A stretch of 64,000 nucleotides of DNA. Source: an uncultured Campylobacter sp. (GTDB taxonomy: Bacteria > Campylobacterota > Campylobacteria > Campylobacterales > Campylobacteraceae). Of the stretch, positions 9,104 through 18,528 are shown in pieces (the first letter of the stretch is position 1; every line of letters begins with the position of its first letter). The translations under genes and the position numbers were made by a program. Below the pieces are notes generated by a model, which was not told the DNA's origin, did no database searches, and was given only the letters and a program-made list of their open reading frames with translations. The stretch lies in the NCBI RefSeq assembly GCF_937997405.1, contig NZ_CALKTL010000086.1, positions 1 through 64,000 on the forward strand, in the 5' to 3' direction.

Positions 9104-9964
9104 ATGATTAGAGCGAAAAAAGAGTTCGGGCAAAATTTTTTAAAAGACGAAGCCGTTTTAAGCAAGATCATCCAAGCGATTCCCGAGAATGTACAGAATG
9201 TCGTTGAGATCGGGGCTGGCTTAGGTGATTTAACTCGTAAGCTTTTGGAATTTTACAGATTAAAAAGTTTCGAGATAGATGAAGATTTATATCAAATTTT
9301 AAGCGCTAAATTTGCGCAGCAGATCGCTAGCGGCGAGCTTAAGCTCGTTTTGGGCGATGCTTTGCGGATTTGGCAGCAGCGGGGTCTTGAGCGCGGCGAA
9401 TATTTTTTGGTCGCAAATTTGCCCTACTACGTCGCTACGAAGATGATTTTGCAGGCGATCGACGATGAGCTATGCGGCGGATTTTTGGTGATGATTCAAA
9501 AGGAGGTTGCTTTAAAATTCTGCGCCAAAGCCGGACAGAGCGATTTTAGCGCTCTGTCGATCCTGGCCGATCTTGCGGGCGGCTGCGAGCTTCTATTCGA
9601 CGTTGAGCCCGGCTGCTTCGAGCCCGCGCCGAAGGTAACTTCGTCGGTTATGCGGCTCGTAAAGGGCAAAAATTTCAAGCCCAGCCTCGAGATAAACGCA
9701 GATAGCCTCGGCGTAAAAAGTTGCGCCCGTTTCCAAAGTCTCGATGAATACGAGAAATTTAAAAGCTTTTTGCGCGTATCTTTCAGCGCGCCGCGAAAGA
9801 CGCTTATTAAAAATTTAAGCGCAAAATTTGATAGAGGCTTAGCCGAAGGGATCTTTTTAAATTTGAAAATTCCGCCTACAGTTCGGGCGCACGAGTTAAA
9901 TTCCACCCTTTTTTTAGAAATTTTTAAAAATTTAAAGGCAAAAGATGGAAGAAAACAGAAATGA
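9104..9964 (+). CDS. rsmA: 16S rRNA dimethyladenosine transferase
   Basis: KsgA/RsmA dimethylates A1518 and A1519 of 16S rRNA late in 30S assembly. The N-terminal KKEFGQNFLKD motif, the SAM motif EIGAGLGDLT (residues 35-44) and the catalytic NLPYY motif are all present. At 286 residues it is of normal length. Its 3' end overlaps rnj by 20 bp, so the two are probably cotranscribed, as I recall for C. jejuni. Confidence 0.96.
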   Translation: MIRAKKEFGQNFLKDEAVLSKIIQAIPENVQNVVEIGAGLGDLTRKLLEFYRLKSFEIDEDLYQILSAKFAQQIASGELKLVLGDALRIWQQRGLERGEYFLVANLPYYVATKMILQAIDDELCGGFLVMIQKEVALKFCAKAGQSDFSALSILADLAGGCELLFDVEPGCFEPAPKVTSSVMRLVKGKNFKPSLEINADSLGVKSCARFQSLDEYEKFKSFLRVSFSAPRKTLIKNLSAKFDRGLAEGIFLNLKIPPTVRAHELNSTLFLEIFKNLKAKDGRKQK

Positions 9965-12170
9965 AAACGGCGTCGAACGACTCAAAAAAAGCAATCGCTA
10001 TAAAAAACGCAAGGAAAATCTAAAAAAATCTATCGCAAGCGAAGGCTCTGCGGGCGATGTGGAATTCGGCGGCGAGCACGAAAACGGCTCTCGCAAAAAT
10101 AAAGGCGCGAAAAACGGGCAAAATTCCGCTCGTTCAAAGGGTTCAAAAAATGGCTCTCGCAACGGATCAAATTTTTCGGGCGGTTCGTCAAGCGGCAATT
10201 CAAACGGCGCGAATGGTGCGCATTTCGCAGGCGCATACCCAAAAAACAACGAAAACGGCGCGGGCGGTTCAAATTTAAACCGCGACGGCCGTGCAAAGCC
10301 AAGCGCCAATAACGCAAAAGGCCCGAATTCTAGCGTCGCAGACGATACGAACTCTTCGGATTCACAGAAAAAGAAAAAGCACAAAAAGCGCTCAAATATG
10401 CCAAAAAGTCTTACTGGCAACGAGCCGTGGCAGAAGGCGATGGACGATGCGATCGCGCAAAATAAGCTGATCCACGAGGAGCGCCTGCACCCGCTTAAAG
10501 ACGCTAATCGCAGTGATGAGACGGTGCGTATTACACCGCTTGGCGGACTGGGCGAGATCGGCGCGAATATGACCGTTTTTGAGACCAATACGAGCGCGAT
10601 CATCGTCGATGTGGGCATGAGCTTTCCCGAGGAGAGTATGCTTGGCGTGGACATTTTAATCCCCGACTTTGATTATGTTCGCAAGATAAAAAACAAGATC
10701 AAAGGCATCATTATCACGCACGCGCATGAGGATCATATCGGCGCGATGCCATATTTTTTCAAAGAATTTCAATTCCCGATCTACGCTACGCCGCTTCCTT
10801 TGGGGATGATAAGCAATAAATTTGAAGAGCACGGCCTAAAAGCCGAGCGTAGCTACTTCCGCCCCGTCCAGAAGCGCCAGCTTTATCAGATCGGTGATTT
10901 TGAGGTCGAGTTTATCCACATAACGCACTCGATTATCGATGCAAGCGCGCTTGCAATCACAACGAAAGCGGGCACGATCATCCATACGGGCGATTTTAAG
11001 ATCGATCACACGCCGATCGACGGCTATCCGACCGATCTGAACCGCCTAGCTTATTACGGCGATCGCGGAGTTATGCTTTTGATGAGCGATAGCACAAACT
11101 CGCACAAAGAGGGGATCACAAAGTCTGAAAGCTCGGTAGGTAAGACCTTTGATATGATATTCTCAAGCTGTAAGGGGCGAGTGATAATGAGCACCTTCAG
11201 CTCAAACATCCACCGCGTCTATCAGGCTATTGAGCGCGGCGTAAAATACGGCCGCAAGGTCTGCGTCATCGGACGAAGCATGGAGCGAAATTTATTTACC
11301 GCGATGGAGCTTGGCTACGTAAATTTAGACAAAAAGATCTTCGTCGATGCCGATCAAGTCTCAAAATATCCCGATAATGAGGTTTTGATCGTAACTACCG
11401 GCTCGCAGGGCGAGACGATGAGCGCGCTGTACCGCATGGCGACGGACGAGCACAAATACATTAAGATCAAATCCACCGATCAGGTAATTATCAGCGCCAA
11501 AGCGATCCCCGGCAACGAAAGCAGCGTATCGACCGTGCTTAACTACCTTCTAAAAAGCGGCGCAAAGGTCGCGTATCAGGACTTCAGCGAGATACACGTA
11601 AGCGGGCACGCTTCGATCGAAGAGCAAAAGCTCATGCTGCGCTTGATAAAGCCGAAATTTTTCCTACCCGTGCACGGCGAATATAATCATATCGTAAAAC
11701 ACAAAGAGACTGCGATGGAGTGCGGCATCGAGGAGAAAAATATCTATCTAATGAACGACGGTGATCAGATGGAGGTTTGCGAAAAATATCTAAAGCGCGT
11801 CAAGACCGTCAAGACGGGTAAGGTTTTTATTGATAATCAGATCAACAAGCAGATCTCCGACGAGATCGTCAAGCACCGTCAAAATTTAGCCGATGCGGGC
11901 GTCGCGGTCATCATCGCGCAGATCGACAAAAACGAAAAGAGGCTCATTCAGACGCGCGTCATCACTTACGGACTCGTCGCAGAGAACCAAACGGCGCACT
12001 TTACCAAAGAGATGCAGGGCATCATCGAGCAGTTTTTGGCAAATTTAAAAGATGAAATTCTGCTCGATCACTGGGCGCTGGAGGGCAAGATCCGCCAGGC
12101 CGTGCGCAAACACATCTTTAGAAAGATCAAAAAATATCCGACCATCGTGCCGGTGATCTATTTGATGTAA
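9945..12170 (+). CDS. rnj: ribonuclease J with a long low-complexity N-terminal extension
   Basis: A metallo-beta-lactamase/beta-CASP nuclease, the main mRNA-decay enzyme in epsilonproteobacteria (with RhpA in Helicobacter). The core begins near residue 190 (VRITPLGGLGEIGANM). The metal motif THAHEDH is at 258-264 and HTGDFKID follows. The C-terminal GHASIEEQ and HGEY motifs are intact. Residues about 1-165 are a disordered Lys/Asn/Gly/Ser tail with repeats of the NGS/SNG type, ending in a KKKKHKKRS basic patch. H. pylori RNase J also has an N-terminal extension needed for activity, so part of this tail is probably functional. Confidence 0.95.
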   Translation: MEENRNENGVERLKKSNRYKKRKENLKKSIASEGSAGDVEFGGEHENGSRKNKGAKNGQNSARSKGSKNGSRNGSNFSGGSSSGNSNGANGAHFAGAYPKNNENGAGGSNLNRDGRAKPSANNAKGPNSSVADDTNSSDSQKKKKHKKRSNMPKSLTGNEPWQKAMDDAIAQNKLIHEERLHPLKDANRSDETVRITPLGGLGEIGANMTVFETNTSAIIVDVGMSFPEESMLGVDILIPDFDYVRKIKNKIKGIIITHAHEDHIGAMPYFFKEFQFPIYATPLPLGMISNKFEEHGLKAERSYFRPVQKRQLYQIGDFEVEFIHITHSIIDASALAITTKAGTIIHTGDFKIDHTPIDGYPTDLNRLAYYGDRGVMLLMSDSTNSHKEGITKSESSVGKTFDMIFSSCKGRVIMSTFSSNIHRVYQAIERGVKYGRKVCVIGRSMERNLFTAMELGYVNLDKKIFVDADQVSKYPDNEVLIVTTGSQGETMSALYRMATDEHKYIKIKSTDQVIISAKAIPGNESSVSTVLNYLLKSGAKVAYQDFSEIHVSGHASIEEQKLMLRLIKPKFFLPVHGEYNHIVKHKETAMECGIEEKNIYLMNDGDQMEVCEKYLKRVKTVKTGKVFIDNQINKQISDEIVKHRQNLADAGVAVIIAQIDKNEKRLIQTRVITYGLVAENQTAHFTKEMQGIIEQFLANLKDEILLDHWALEGKIRQAVRKHIFRKIKKYPTIVPVIYLM

Positions 12171-12362
12171 GCGTGGCTAAATTTAGCGCGCAAAGAGGCT
12201 TTGATCTGCGGCAGGCAAGTGAAATTTTATGGCGCGGATGAGCTATTGGGTGTAAAATTTTGCAATGTGTGCTGGTTTTACGGCGTGAAATTCCGCGTAG
12301 CGTAAATTTAGGCGTGGCGCGAAGAGGCGTAAAATGAAAGCAAATTTTAAAAAGAAGGTTTA

Positions 12363-13325
12363 ATGAGTGAAATTTTAGATACGGCACGAGAGGTGCTGAG
12401 GCTCGAAGGAGCGGAGCTTTTGCGGCATGCGGATCTTATCGGCGACGAAATTGAGCGAGCCGTAAACTTGATCTTGGCTTGCAAAGGCAAAGTAATCGTC
12501 ACCGGCGTGGGTAAGAGCGGTCACATAGGCGTTAAGATCGCTGCGACGCTTGCCAGCACCGGCACGCCGTCGTTTTTCGTCCATCCTACCGAGGCGCTGC
12601 ACGGCGATTTGGGCATGATCGGCAAGGACGATATGGTGCTTGCGATCAGCTTTAGCGGCGAGAGCGAGGAGCTGGTTAGAATTCTACCTCACCTCAAACG
12701 TTTCGGCGTAAAGATCATCGCGATGGCACGCGATAAAAACAGCTCACTCGGTAAGGTTGGCGATGAGTTCATAAGCCTAAATATCGTCAAAGAGGCCTGC
12801 CCGCTAGGTGCTGCGCCGACGGTTTCTACGACGCTAACGCTTGCGTTAGGCGACGCGTTAGCGATCTGTTTGATGAGGCAGCGTAGATTCGGCAAGGAGG
12901 ATTTTGCAAATTTTCATCCCGGCGGAAGCCTCGGTAAGCGACTTTTCGTAAAAGTAAAAGACGTGATGCAAAGCAAAAATTTGCCCCTCGCAAAGCGCGG
13001 CGCCAGCCTAAAACAAGCTATTGACGTTATGACACACGGAAAGCTCGGCACCGTTTTGTTAGTGAACGAAAAGGGCGCGCTCGAGGCGATCTTAAGTGAT
13101 GGCGATTTGCGGCGTGCGCTGATGCGAGAGGATTTTGACATCAATGACGGCGCGCTAAAATATGCCACCAAAAATCCTAAAATGCTGGACGATAAAAATA
13201 TGCTCGCGATAGACGCACTAAATTTAATCGAGCAATTTAAAATTCAAGTCCTGCCCGTGGCCGAAAATGGCGTGCCTGCGGGGATCTTGCATATCCATGA
13301 TCTAACGAGTCTGGGGCTAAAATAA
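12363..13325 (+). CDS. kdsD: arabinose-5-phosphate isomerase (KpsF/KdsD/GutQ family)
   Basis: Converts ribulose 5-phosphate to arabinose 5-phosphate, the first step toward Kdo of the LPS core or capsule. An N-terminal SIS domain (VTGVGKSGHIG..., with FVHPTEALHGDLG and AISFSGESEE) is followed by two CBS repeats (about 200-320, starting VKDVMQ). The 320-residue length is typical. SD AAGAAGG precedes the ATG. It sits between rnj and a pseudouridine synthase, and its stop overlaps the next start (TAATG). kpsF or kdsD cannot be told apart from sequence alone. Confidence 0.93.
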   Translation: MSEILDTAREVLRLEGAELLRHADLIGDEIERAVNLILACKGKVIVTGVGKSGHIGVKIAATLASTGTPSFFVHPTEALHGDLGMIGKDDMVLAISFSGESEELVRILPHLKRFGVKIIAMARDKNSSLGKVGDEFISLNIVKEACPLGAAPTVSTTLTLALGDALAICLMRQRRFGKEDFANFHPGGSLGKRLFVKVKDVMQSKNLPLAKRGASLKQAIDVMTHGKLGTVLLVNEKGALEAILSDGDLRRALMREDFDINDGALKYATKNPKMLDDKNMLAIDALNLIEQFKIQVLPVAENGVPAGILHIHDLTSLGLK

Positions 13326-14095
13326 TGCAAAAGATGCGTCTGAATAAATTTATCTCTCATAACACCGCCTACTCACGCCGTGAGGCGGACGAGCTGATCA
13401 AGCAGGGCAAGGTTAGCATTAACGGCCGCGTCGTTAGCGATTTCATCGAAGTTAGCGGCGAGGAGAAGATCCGCATCGGCTCGCGCCTCATCAAGCCTAA
13501 GACGGAATTTACGATGATTGTTTATAACAAACGCAAAGGCGAGTTAGTTACTAAAAAGGACGATCGTGGCAGGCGGACGATTTACGATAGTTTGCCGGAG
13601 GGATTTAGTAGATTTGTTAGCGTAGGGCGTTTGGATTTTGCAAGCGAGGGGCTTTTGCTGCTAACCGATGCGCCCGCGATCGCTACGGCGCTGATGAACA
13701 GCGACATCGAGCGAGAGTACTATCTAAAGGTAAAAGGCGAGGTAGGGGATGAGGTGGTAACGGCGATCCGCGAGGGTTTTTTCGCCGCAGATGCGAGCAA
13801 GGGCGCACACGCCAAAAGCAAGATCAAATCGATGGAATTTAAGCCCTTTTTGGGCTACCGCATAATGCCTAGCAGCGGCGGTTATACGAAGATAAAGGCG
13901 ATCATCAACGAAGGTCAAAACCGCGAGCTGCGTAGATTTTTTGGCTATTTCGATCTGGATGTCGTGGAGCTTAAGCGCACGGCATTTGGTAGAATGACCC
14001 TCGGGACGCTAAAGCCTGGCAAATGGCGCTATTTCGATCAGAGCGAATACGAAGATCTGCGCGATTTTTTGAAAGAAAACAAAATCCGCTATTAA
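13325..14095 (+). CDS. rluB: RluB-family 23S rRNA pseudouridine synthase
   Basis: An N-terminal S4 RNA-binding domain (MRLNKFISHNTAYSRREADELI) precedes a pseudouridine synthase domain with the catalytic motif GRLDFASEGLLLLT (Asp near residue 102). This is the RluB/RluE/RsuA branch, which modifies the 2605-region uridine of 23S rRNA in E. coli. It has 256 residues and no insertion, unlike the RluA-family gene at the start of the window. It is coupled to the isomerase gene through TAATG. Confidence 0.88.
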   Translation: MQKMRLNKFISHNTAYSRREADELIKQGKVSINGRVVSDFIEVSGEEKIRIGSRLIKPKTEFTMIVYNKRKGELVTKKDDRGRRTIYDSLPEGFSRFVSVGRLDFASEGLLLLTDAPAIATALMNSDIEREYYLKVKGEVGDEVVTAIREGFFAADASKGAHAKSKIKSMEFKPFLGYRIMPSSGGYTKIKAIINEGQNRELRRFFGYFDLDVVELKRTAFGRMTLGTLKPGKWRYFDQSEYEDLRDFLKENKIRY

Positions 14096-14110
14096 ATTTA
14101 AGGAGGCGAA

Positions 14111-14584
14111 ATGAGCTCAAAGACGAACGCCGCGCGCGTACTGGACGGTCTGAAAATCCCTTACGAGATCAAAGAATACGCGGTGGATCCTTTAAATTTA
14201 GACGCGGTGCATGTAGCAAACAGCGTGAACGAGCCGATCGAGCGGGTCTATAAAACGATAGTTTGCACGGCGGATCACGAATATGTCGTAGCCTGCCTGC
14301 AAGGCGATCTAAATCTGGATCTCAAGGCGCTCGCGCACATCTGCGGCGCGAAGCGTTGCGAGCTGATGGATTTGAAGGATTTACAAAAGGTCACGGGCTA
14401 CATCAGGGGCGGCTGCTCGCCGCTTGGGATGAAAAAACACTTCCGCACCTTCATCGATGAAAAAGCGCTAACGCAGGAGAAAATTTACGTTAGCGCAGGC
14501 GTGCGCGGAAAACAAATCGCTCTTACGCCGAAGGACCTCGTAACTGCCACCGAGGCGCAAATTTGCAAAATTACTCACGACTAA
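14111..14584 (+). CDS. ybaK: YbaK/EbsC-type Cys-tRNA(Pro) deacylase
   Basis: A 157-residue trans-editing hydrolase that removes cysteine from mischarged tRNA-Pro. The YbaK signature is present: VYKTIVCTADHEYVVACLQGD with the conserved lysine, GYIRGGCSPLGMKKHFRTFID and YVSAGVRGKQIALTPKDL. A strong ribosome site (AAGGAGGCGAA) precedes the ATG, 15 bp after rluB, so it closes the kdsD-rluB-ybaK operon. Confidence 0.93.
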   Translation: MSSKTNAARVLDGLKIPYEIKEYAVDPLNLDAVHVANSVNEPIERVYKTIVCTADHEYVVACLQGDLNLDLKALAHICGAKRCELMDLKDLQKVTGYIRGGCSPLGMKKHFRTFIDEKALTQEKIYVSAGVRGKQIALTPKDLVTATEAQICKITHD

Positions 14585-14808
14585 CGCGGCGTTACTTTTG
14601 CTGCCGTTTACGTAAGTAACGCCGGTAGCGAGCTAGCTAAAATTTACACTGCGAAATTTTGACTTTTAAAATTTGGCGTTGCGCCGCTTGTTAAAACAAT
14701 CTCCTGTACGGCAAGAAAATACAAATCAAATTAATTTCGTAAAATTTTATTGTTAAAATTCTAAGTACCGCGCGCCGAAAAATATCTCAAACGAGATGAC
14801 GAGCACGC

Positions 14809-14818
14809 GGGGGGGGGG
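14809..14818. repeat. homopolymeric G10 tract between ybaK and lemA
   Basis: Ten consecutive G at 14809-14818. Long G/C tracts are the classic slipped-strand phase-variation sites of Campylobacter. The ATG at 14796 runs through the tract to an early stop near 14830. One G fewer would open a frame of about 96 codons to 15087, but that frame lies antisense to lemA and has no recognisable homology, so no phase-variable gene is asserted. Confidence 0.75.
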
Positions 14819-14902
14819 CAAAGCAAGTCTATTTTAAAAGTGCATGCTTTATGTGCGATCTATTTTATTCACTATAAATTTAGACTCACGGCGTTTAGAG
14901 TC

Positions 14903-14936
14903 ATTTACGATGAAATTTTAAAATTTCATCGTAAAT
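14903..14936 (-). terminator. 34-nt perfect palindrome after lemA, probable terminator
   Basis: ATTTACGATGAAATTTT and its exact complement meet at 14919/14920. It lies 17 nt past the lemA stop. As RNA it could form a stem with an AAAATTTT-containing tip. No G/C-rich core or long U-run is present, so it is not a textbook intrinsic terminator. Confidence 0.45.
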
Positions 14937-14952
14937 TTTCTACGTCTCGTGC

Positions 14953-15516
14953 CTATTTTTTGAAAAGCTCAGAGACATTCGGGGCTTGCTTTTCTTGCTC
15001 GCTAGCGGCGAAAAATTCCGCTTTAGCGAAGTTGAAAACGCTGGCGATGATGTTAGTGGGAAACATCTCGCAGGCGTTATTATAAACCGTAACGGCGCCG
15101 TTATAAGCGCGGCGCGCGGCGCTAATCTGCTCTTCGCACTCGCCTAACGCGTTTTGTAGCTTGGCAAACGATTCGTTAGCTTTGAGGTTTGGATACGCCT
15201 CCACCGCAATGCGGATCTGTCCTAAAAGAGCCGAAATTTCACTATTTAGCTTAAATTTATCCGCGTTAGAGCTTGCGCTGATTGCTTGCGAGCGAAGTTC
15301 GCTAACGCGCGTTAGCACGGCATTTTCGTGGCTCATATATTCTCGCGTGGCGCTAACTAAATTTGGGATGAGGTCGTAGCGTTTTTTAAGCTGTGTATCG
15401 ACTGTGGAAGCGATATTTCGCACCTGGTTGCGCTTGGCGATGAACGAGTTATAAACGCCTACTAACGCCAAAACTAACAAAACTATGACGACTAATAAAA
15501 TCAAAGCCGCATTCAT
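14953..15516 (-). CDS. lemA: LemA family membrane protein
   Basis: 187 residues: one N-terminal transmembrane helix (about 3-25, ALILLVVIVLLVLALVGVYNS), then a long helical bundle with the family pattern RNQVRNIASTVDTQLKKRYDLIPNLV and EYMSHENAVLTRVSELR, ending in PTNIIASVFNFAKAEFFAASE. Function is undefined; LemA proteins are often paired with DUF3137 or TPM proteins in stress-related loci. Here the only DUF3137 gene is 14.5 kb away. SD AAAGGAG supports the start. Confidence 0.95.
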   Translation of the reverse strand: MNAALILLVVIVLLVLALVGVYNSFIAKRNQVRNIASTVDTQLKKRYDLIPNLVSATREYMSHENAVLTRVSELRSQAISASSNADKFKLNSEISALLGQIRIAVEAYPNLKANESFAKLQNALGECEEQISAARRAYNGAVTVYNNACEMFPTNIIASVFNFAKAEFFAASEQEKQAPNVSELFKK

Positions 15517-15586
15517 TTTCTCTCCTTTTAAAGTGTTTCAATTAAAAATAAGAATATTTAGCTATACTTGCCATTTCTTTTCGCGT

Positions 15587-15663
15587 GTCAAGGTAGCTCA
15601 GCTGGTTAGAGCGCTGGTCTCATAAGCCGGAGGTCGAGAGTTCAAGTCTCTCTCTTGACACCA
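15587..15663 (+). tRNA. tRNA-Met (anticodon CAT)
   Basis: A complete 77-nt cloverleaf: acceptor GTCAAGG/TCTTGAC, D-arm GCTC-AGCTGGTTA-GAGC, anticodon loop CTCATAA with CAT, T-arm GAGAG-TTCAAGT-CTCTC, encoded CCA. The first pair G-C and standard D-arm argue for an elongator-type tRNA. A CAT anticodon could also be tRNA-Ile2 read with lysidine, but the overall form resembles elongator Met. Confidence 0.93.
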
Positions 15664-15970
15664 TCTTCAAATTACCTTTAAGAGTGCAACGGCGCCTCAA
15701 AAAAGTTCGAGATTATATCTTACTTATACTTGAAAAATAATGAAAATTGGCAAAAGTATAAAATTTACCTTCGGGCAAATGTGAGTTTTTTTGAATTTGT
15801 TGCTCCGTCTCTAAAAGATAAATTTACGCAAAGTATCTTTATCTACGAGCCTTTAAGATATTTTGGCAAAAGTTTTTTATTCGAGTCTCTTTCGCGTTTT
15901 CACATCGGTAATCCGTATCAGCATAACCTATCACATTCCGCACAAATTCACACTATTTAGCTAAATTTTT

Positions 15971-15979
15971 TGATATAAT
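15971..15979 (+). promoter_or_regulatory. extended -10 promoter of the rhodanese gene
   Basis: TGATATAAT at 15971-15979 with a T-run immediately upstream (AAATTTTT), the sigma-70 promoter style of Campylobacter. The transcript would start about 28 nt before the ATG at 16015, behind an AAGGAAAC ribosome site. The 300 bp between the tRNA and this point contain a 76-codon ORF that lacks a ribosome site and homology. Confidence 0.6.
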
Positions 15980-16014
15980 CTCCCGCTTTAAAAGCTAAAA
16001 TTCAAAGGAAACAT

Positions 16015-16728
16015 ATGAAATTTATTTCTCACAAAATTTTAAAAAGCGCGGTTTTGCTGGCAGCATTGGGATCTTTTGCGACTTGCGGCGCCGAGACGCA
16101 GCAACCTAACGGCTACGCCATAAGCGGCGCAGCACTATCGGCGATAGAGGAGGACAATAGGGCGAAAGAAAATTATCTAGTCATCGACGTCAGAAGCGCG
16201 GATGAGTACGCTGCAGGCCACATAAAGCACGCGATTAATATCCCGCTTGGAGAGCTTGAAAGCAGGCTGGATGAGATAAACGCCTACAAGGATAAAAACG
16301 TCGTGCTTTATTGCAATACGGGCAATCGCAGCGGCAAAGCGCTTGATCTGCTTAAACAAAAGGGGTTCAATGTGCTTATGAATGCGCCCGGCGTGAAGCA
16401 ATACGACTATGAGCTGTATAAAGTCGGCAGCATAAACGCGGAGGGGTTTTTGAAAATAGCAAATGATCCAAACGTGCTGATCATCGACGCTAGGCAGAAG
16501 CAGGACTACGACGCGGGGCATATGAAAGGCGCGATAAATATCCCATACGGCGAGCCTTTAGAAAATTACAAGGACGTGCTTGAGGCCAACAAAGACAAAA
16601 AGATGATCACACATTGTTACAGCGGCAACCGCAGCGCCAAGCTCGCCAAAGCCCTAAACGAGCGAGGCTACAACGTCACAAATCTACTCGACGGCACGAA
16701 AGAGTATAATTACGAGCTAGTGAAATAA
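16015..16728 (+). CDS. exported protein with two rhodanese domains
   Basis: 237 residues. A Sec signal peptide (about 1-26, ending SFATCGA) precedes two rhodanese-like domains, each opening with VIDVR/IIDAR and DAGH/AAGH motifs. The active-site loops are YCNTGNRS and HCYSGNRS, each with the catalytic cysteine. It is likely a periplasmic sulfurtransferase or persulfide carrier, with two active sites retained. Monocistronic with its own promoter. Confidence 0.88.
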   Translation: MKFISHKILKSAVLLAALGSFATCGAETQQPNGYAISGAALSAIEEDNRAKENYLVIDVRSADEYAAGHIKHAINIPLGELESRLDEINAYKDKNVVLYCNTGNRSGKALDLLKQKGFNVLMNAPGVKQYDYELYKVGSINAEGFLKIANDPNVLIIDARQKQDYDAGHMKGAINIPYGEPLENYKDVLEANKDKKMITHCYSGNRSAKLAKALNERGYNVTNLLDGTKEYNYELVK

Positions 16729-17335
16729 ATCAAGATTGGCTCTTGGGGTAAAATTTTACGACCATTCTTTGTATTCGCCGCGTCTTTGTGATATGCAGCT
16801 TCGCGGCACCTGATAAGACAGATACCGCTAAATTTGAAATTATTTGCTCCGCCTGCTCATTAGCGCCTACTTTGCATAAGATTTGCCTTTGATACAAAGT
16901 GAAATTTTGGCTCCTCCATACCGAGGCGGCAATAGCGCTTGGAGGTTTAACTCCTTTTAGAGGATTTTTGAAATTTAAATCATAAAGTTGTAGCGACGGA
17001 GCAGGTATTTGGAGCTGAAAAATAGAAATTTACAAGCTAGCGCGGGTTTTGTGAAACGCAAAATTGAAACAGACTCTATAAAAGTTGCGTAAATTTTAAA
17101 TGCAGCCGAATCGCTTAAAAATTTTACTTCCGAAAATGGAATTTCGCGCTAGTGGTGCGCGCGTTTTAAATAGCCTCACCAATTTCGATAAATTTGTGCT
17201 TTAGGAGAGGTAAGCAAAATCAAGACAGAATTCTAAAAGCAAATTAAGCCCGCAACGTATTTTTTAACTCCGTCATTACAATGAATCGAATTTTACGCGG
17301 GAATCAAACGCACGAATTAAATTCTGCACGAAATT
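16729..17335. other. 607-bp gap with no gene seen
   Basis: Lies between convergent genes. No ORF with a ribosome site, tRNA or strong hairpin was found. It contains scattered AAATTT words, like the other gaps. Confidence 0.4.
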
Positions 17336-18124
17336 TTATTCAACCAAGAATTCCTTCTTATCGATCGTGCCATGATAAAAAATCCCGAGCGTATCATCAA
17401 AGGTCTTATCCAAAAATCCATCTTTTTTTAGTCCTGCTAAAGATGTATTGATTAGCTCTAGCAGCGCATTATTGCCCTTCTGCACGGCGATTGCGTTGTA
17501 AGTTTGCTTACCTAGACCATCCAAAGCAACCTGCGTTTTATTATCGATGATTGCGTATGCGTGCAGGATTAGGTTATCATCGACATGCACGGCATTTTTC
17601 GCCCTTTTGAAAGCGCGGTAGCATTTAGCCGAGCTGGCGCAGAAATTCAAATTCTTTCTAAAGCCAGCTTTGCGTAAGAAATTGTGAATAGGAGAGTGTT
17701 TGATGACGAAAATCCTCTTTTTGTGGAGTTGATCGAAGCTCGTGATATTTTCGTCTTTTTTGGCTAGCACACCTACCTGCACCTTAAAATAAGGCTCCGA
17801 AAAATCTACTTTTTTCGCTCGCGTGGGCGTAGGAGTAAAGGTCGCAATCACCATATCCGCTTCATTGCGCTGTAAAGCGCTAATGCGTCTTGAAGCCGTG
17901 ATCGGGATAAATTTTACCTTGCCAGGATTATCGCCGAAAATCTCCTTACCGAGCTTCTCGCCAAGAGCAATCTCAAATCCCCTGTATTTGCCGTCTACGA
18001 GCGCACTAAACGGCGGCTGATCGTTATATACACCGATGCGAACGAGCCTATCTTTTTTGATCTGATCCAAAGAATTTGCAGATAGAAAACCAAGTAGTAG
18101 AGCCGCCAAAACAAATACTTTCAT
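17336..18124 (-). CDS. amino-acid ABC transporter periplasmic binding protein (SBP family 3)
   Basis: 262 residues with a short Sec signal peptide (MKVFVLAALLLGFLSANS). The family-3 pattern is clear: RIGVYNDQPPFSALVDGKYRGFEIALGEKL, the ITASRRISALQRNEADMVIATFTPTPTRAKKVDFSEPYF block with the ligand-carboxylate arginine, and the hinge strand AVHVDDNLILHAY. It resembles the Peb1A/CjaA group that binds polar amino acids. No permease or ATPase gene is beside it, so it must work with a transporter elsewhere. Ribosome site AAAAGGGG. Confidence 0.88.
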   Translation of the reverse strand: MKVFVLAALLLGFLSANSLDQIKKDRLVRIGVYNDQPPFSALVDGKYRGFEIALGEKLGKEIFGDNPGKVKFIPITASRRISALQRNEADMVIATFTPTPTRAKKVDFSEPYFKVQVGVLAKKDENITSFDQLHKKRIFVIKHSPIHNFLRKAGFRKNLNFCASSAKCYRAFKRAKNAVHVDDNLILHAYAIIDNKTQVALDGLGKQTYNAIAVQKGNNALLELINTSLAGLKKDGFLDKTFDDTLGIFYHGTIDKKEFLVE

Positions 18125-18528
18125 TTGCTCCCCTTTTAGTTGAAATAAGGCGCAATTATAATAAAAAGAAATTATAGCCAGCTAAAATTCTGCGATTTAT
18201 GGCGCATTTTCATCTAAATTTATGAAAAGATGAAATTCGCGGAGAAATTCTATGTTTAATTTACAAATGAAATCTCATAAAAAAACTTACACGAGCGAAA
18301 AAGCTTTTAATTAAATTTATAAACAAAATTTTACGGATGGATTTCACGTTAGAAAACCTTAGCGAAATTTACGATATTCTTAAAAGCAAACGGCGAAATT
18401 CTACGCAGATTTAGCGTCTAATTGCGAATTTAGCTAAGGGGCGAAATTTAGCTCCGCTGTTGCGCAGAAGCTTAAGCTCTTAAAATTTCGTAAGACTAAG
18501 CTAAGATGCAAACGTAGCAGTAATAGCC
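18125..18528. other. 404-bp gap with no gene seen
   Basis: AT-rich spacer upstream of the binding-protein gene and downstream of nifU. No ORF, tRNA or convincing terminator was identified; repeated GAAATTT/AAATTTA words are frequent. Confidence 0.35.

Noticed and set aside
9998..10654. A 218-codon minus-strand frame opposite the RNase J N-terminus
   Set aside because: It mirrors the Asn/Gly/Ser-rich coding of rnj as a Phe/Pro/Ala/Glu-rich shadow, lacks a ribosome site, and lies wholly inside a real gene.
14796..15087. Possible phase-variable small gene through the G10 tract
   Set aside because: It is out of frame at the present tract length, is mostly antisense to lemA, and encodes no recognisable protein; only the tract itself is reported.
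15730..15960. 76-codon ORF between tRNA-Met and the rhodanese gene
   Set aside because: No ribosome site, no recognisable domain, and the promoter of the next gene begins right after it; likely chance.
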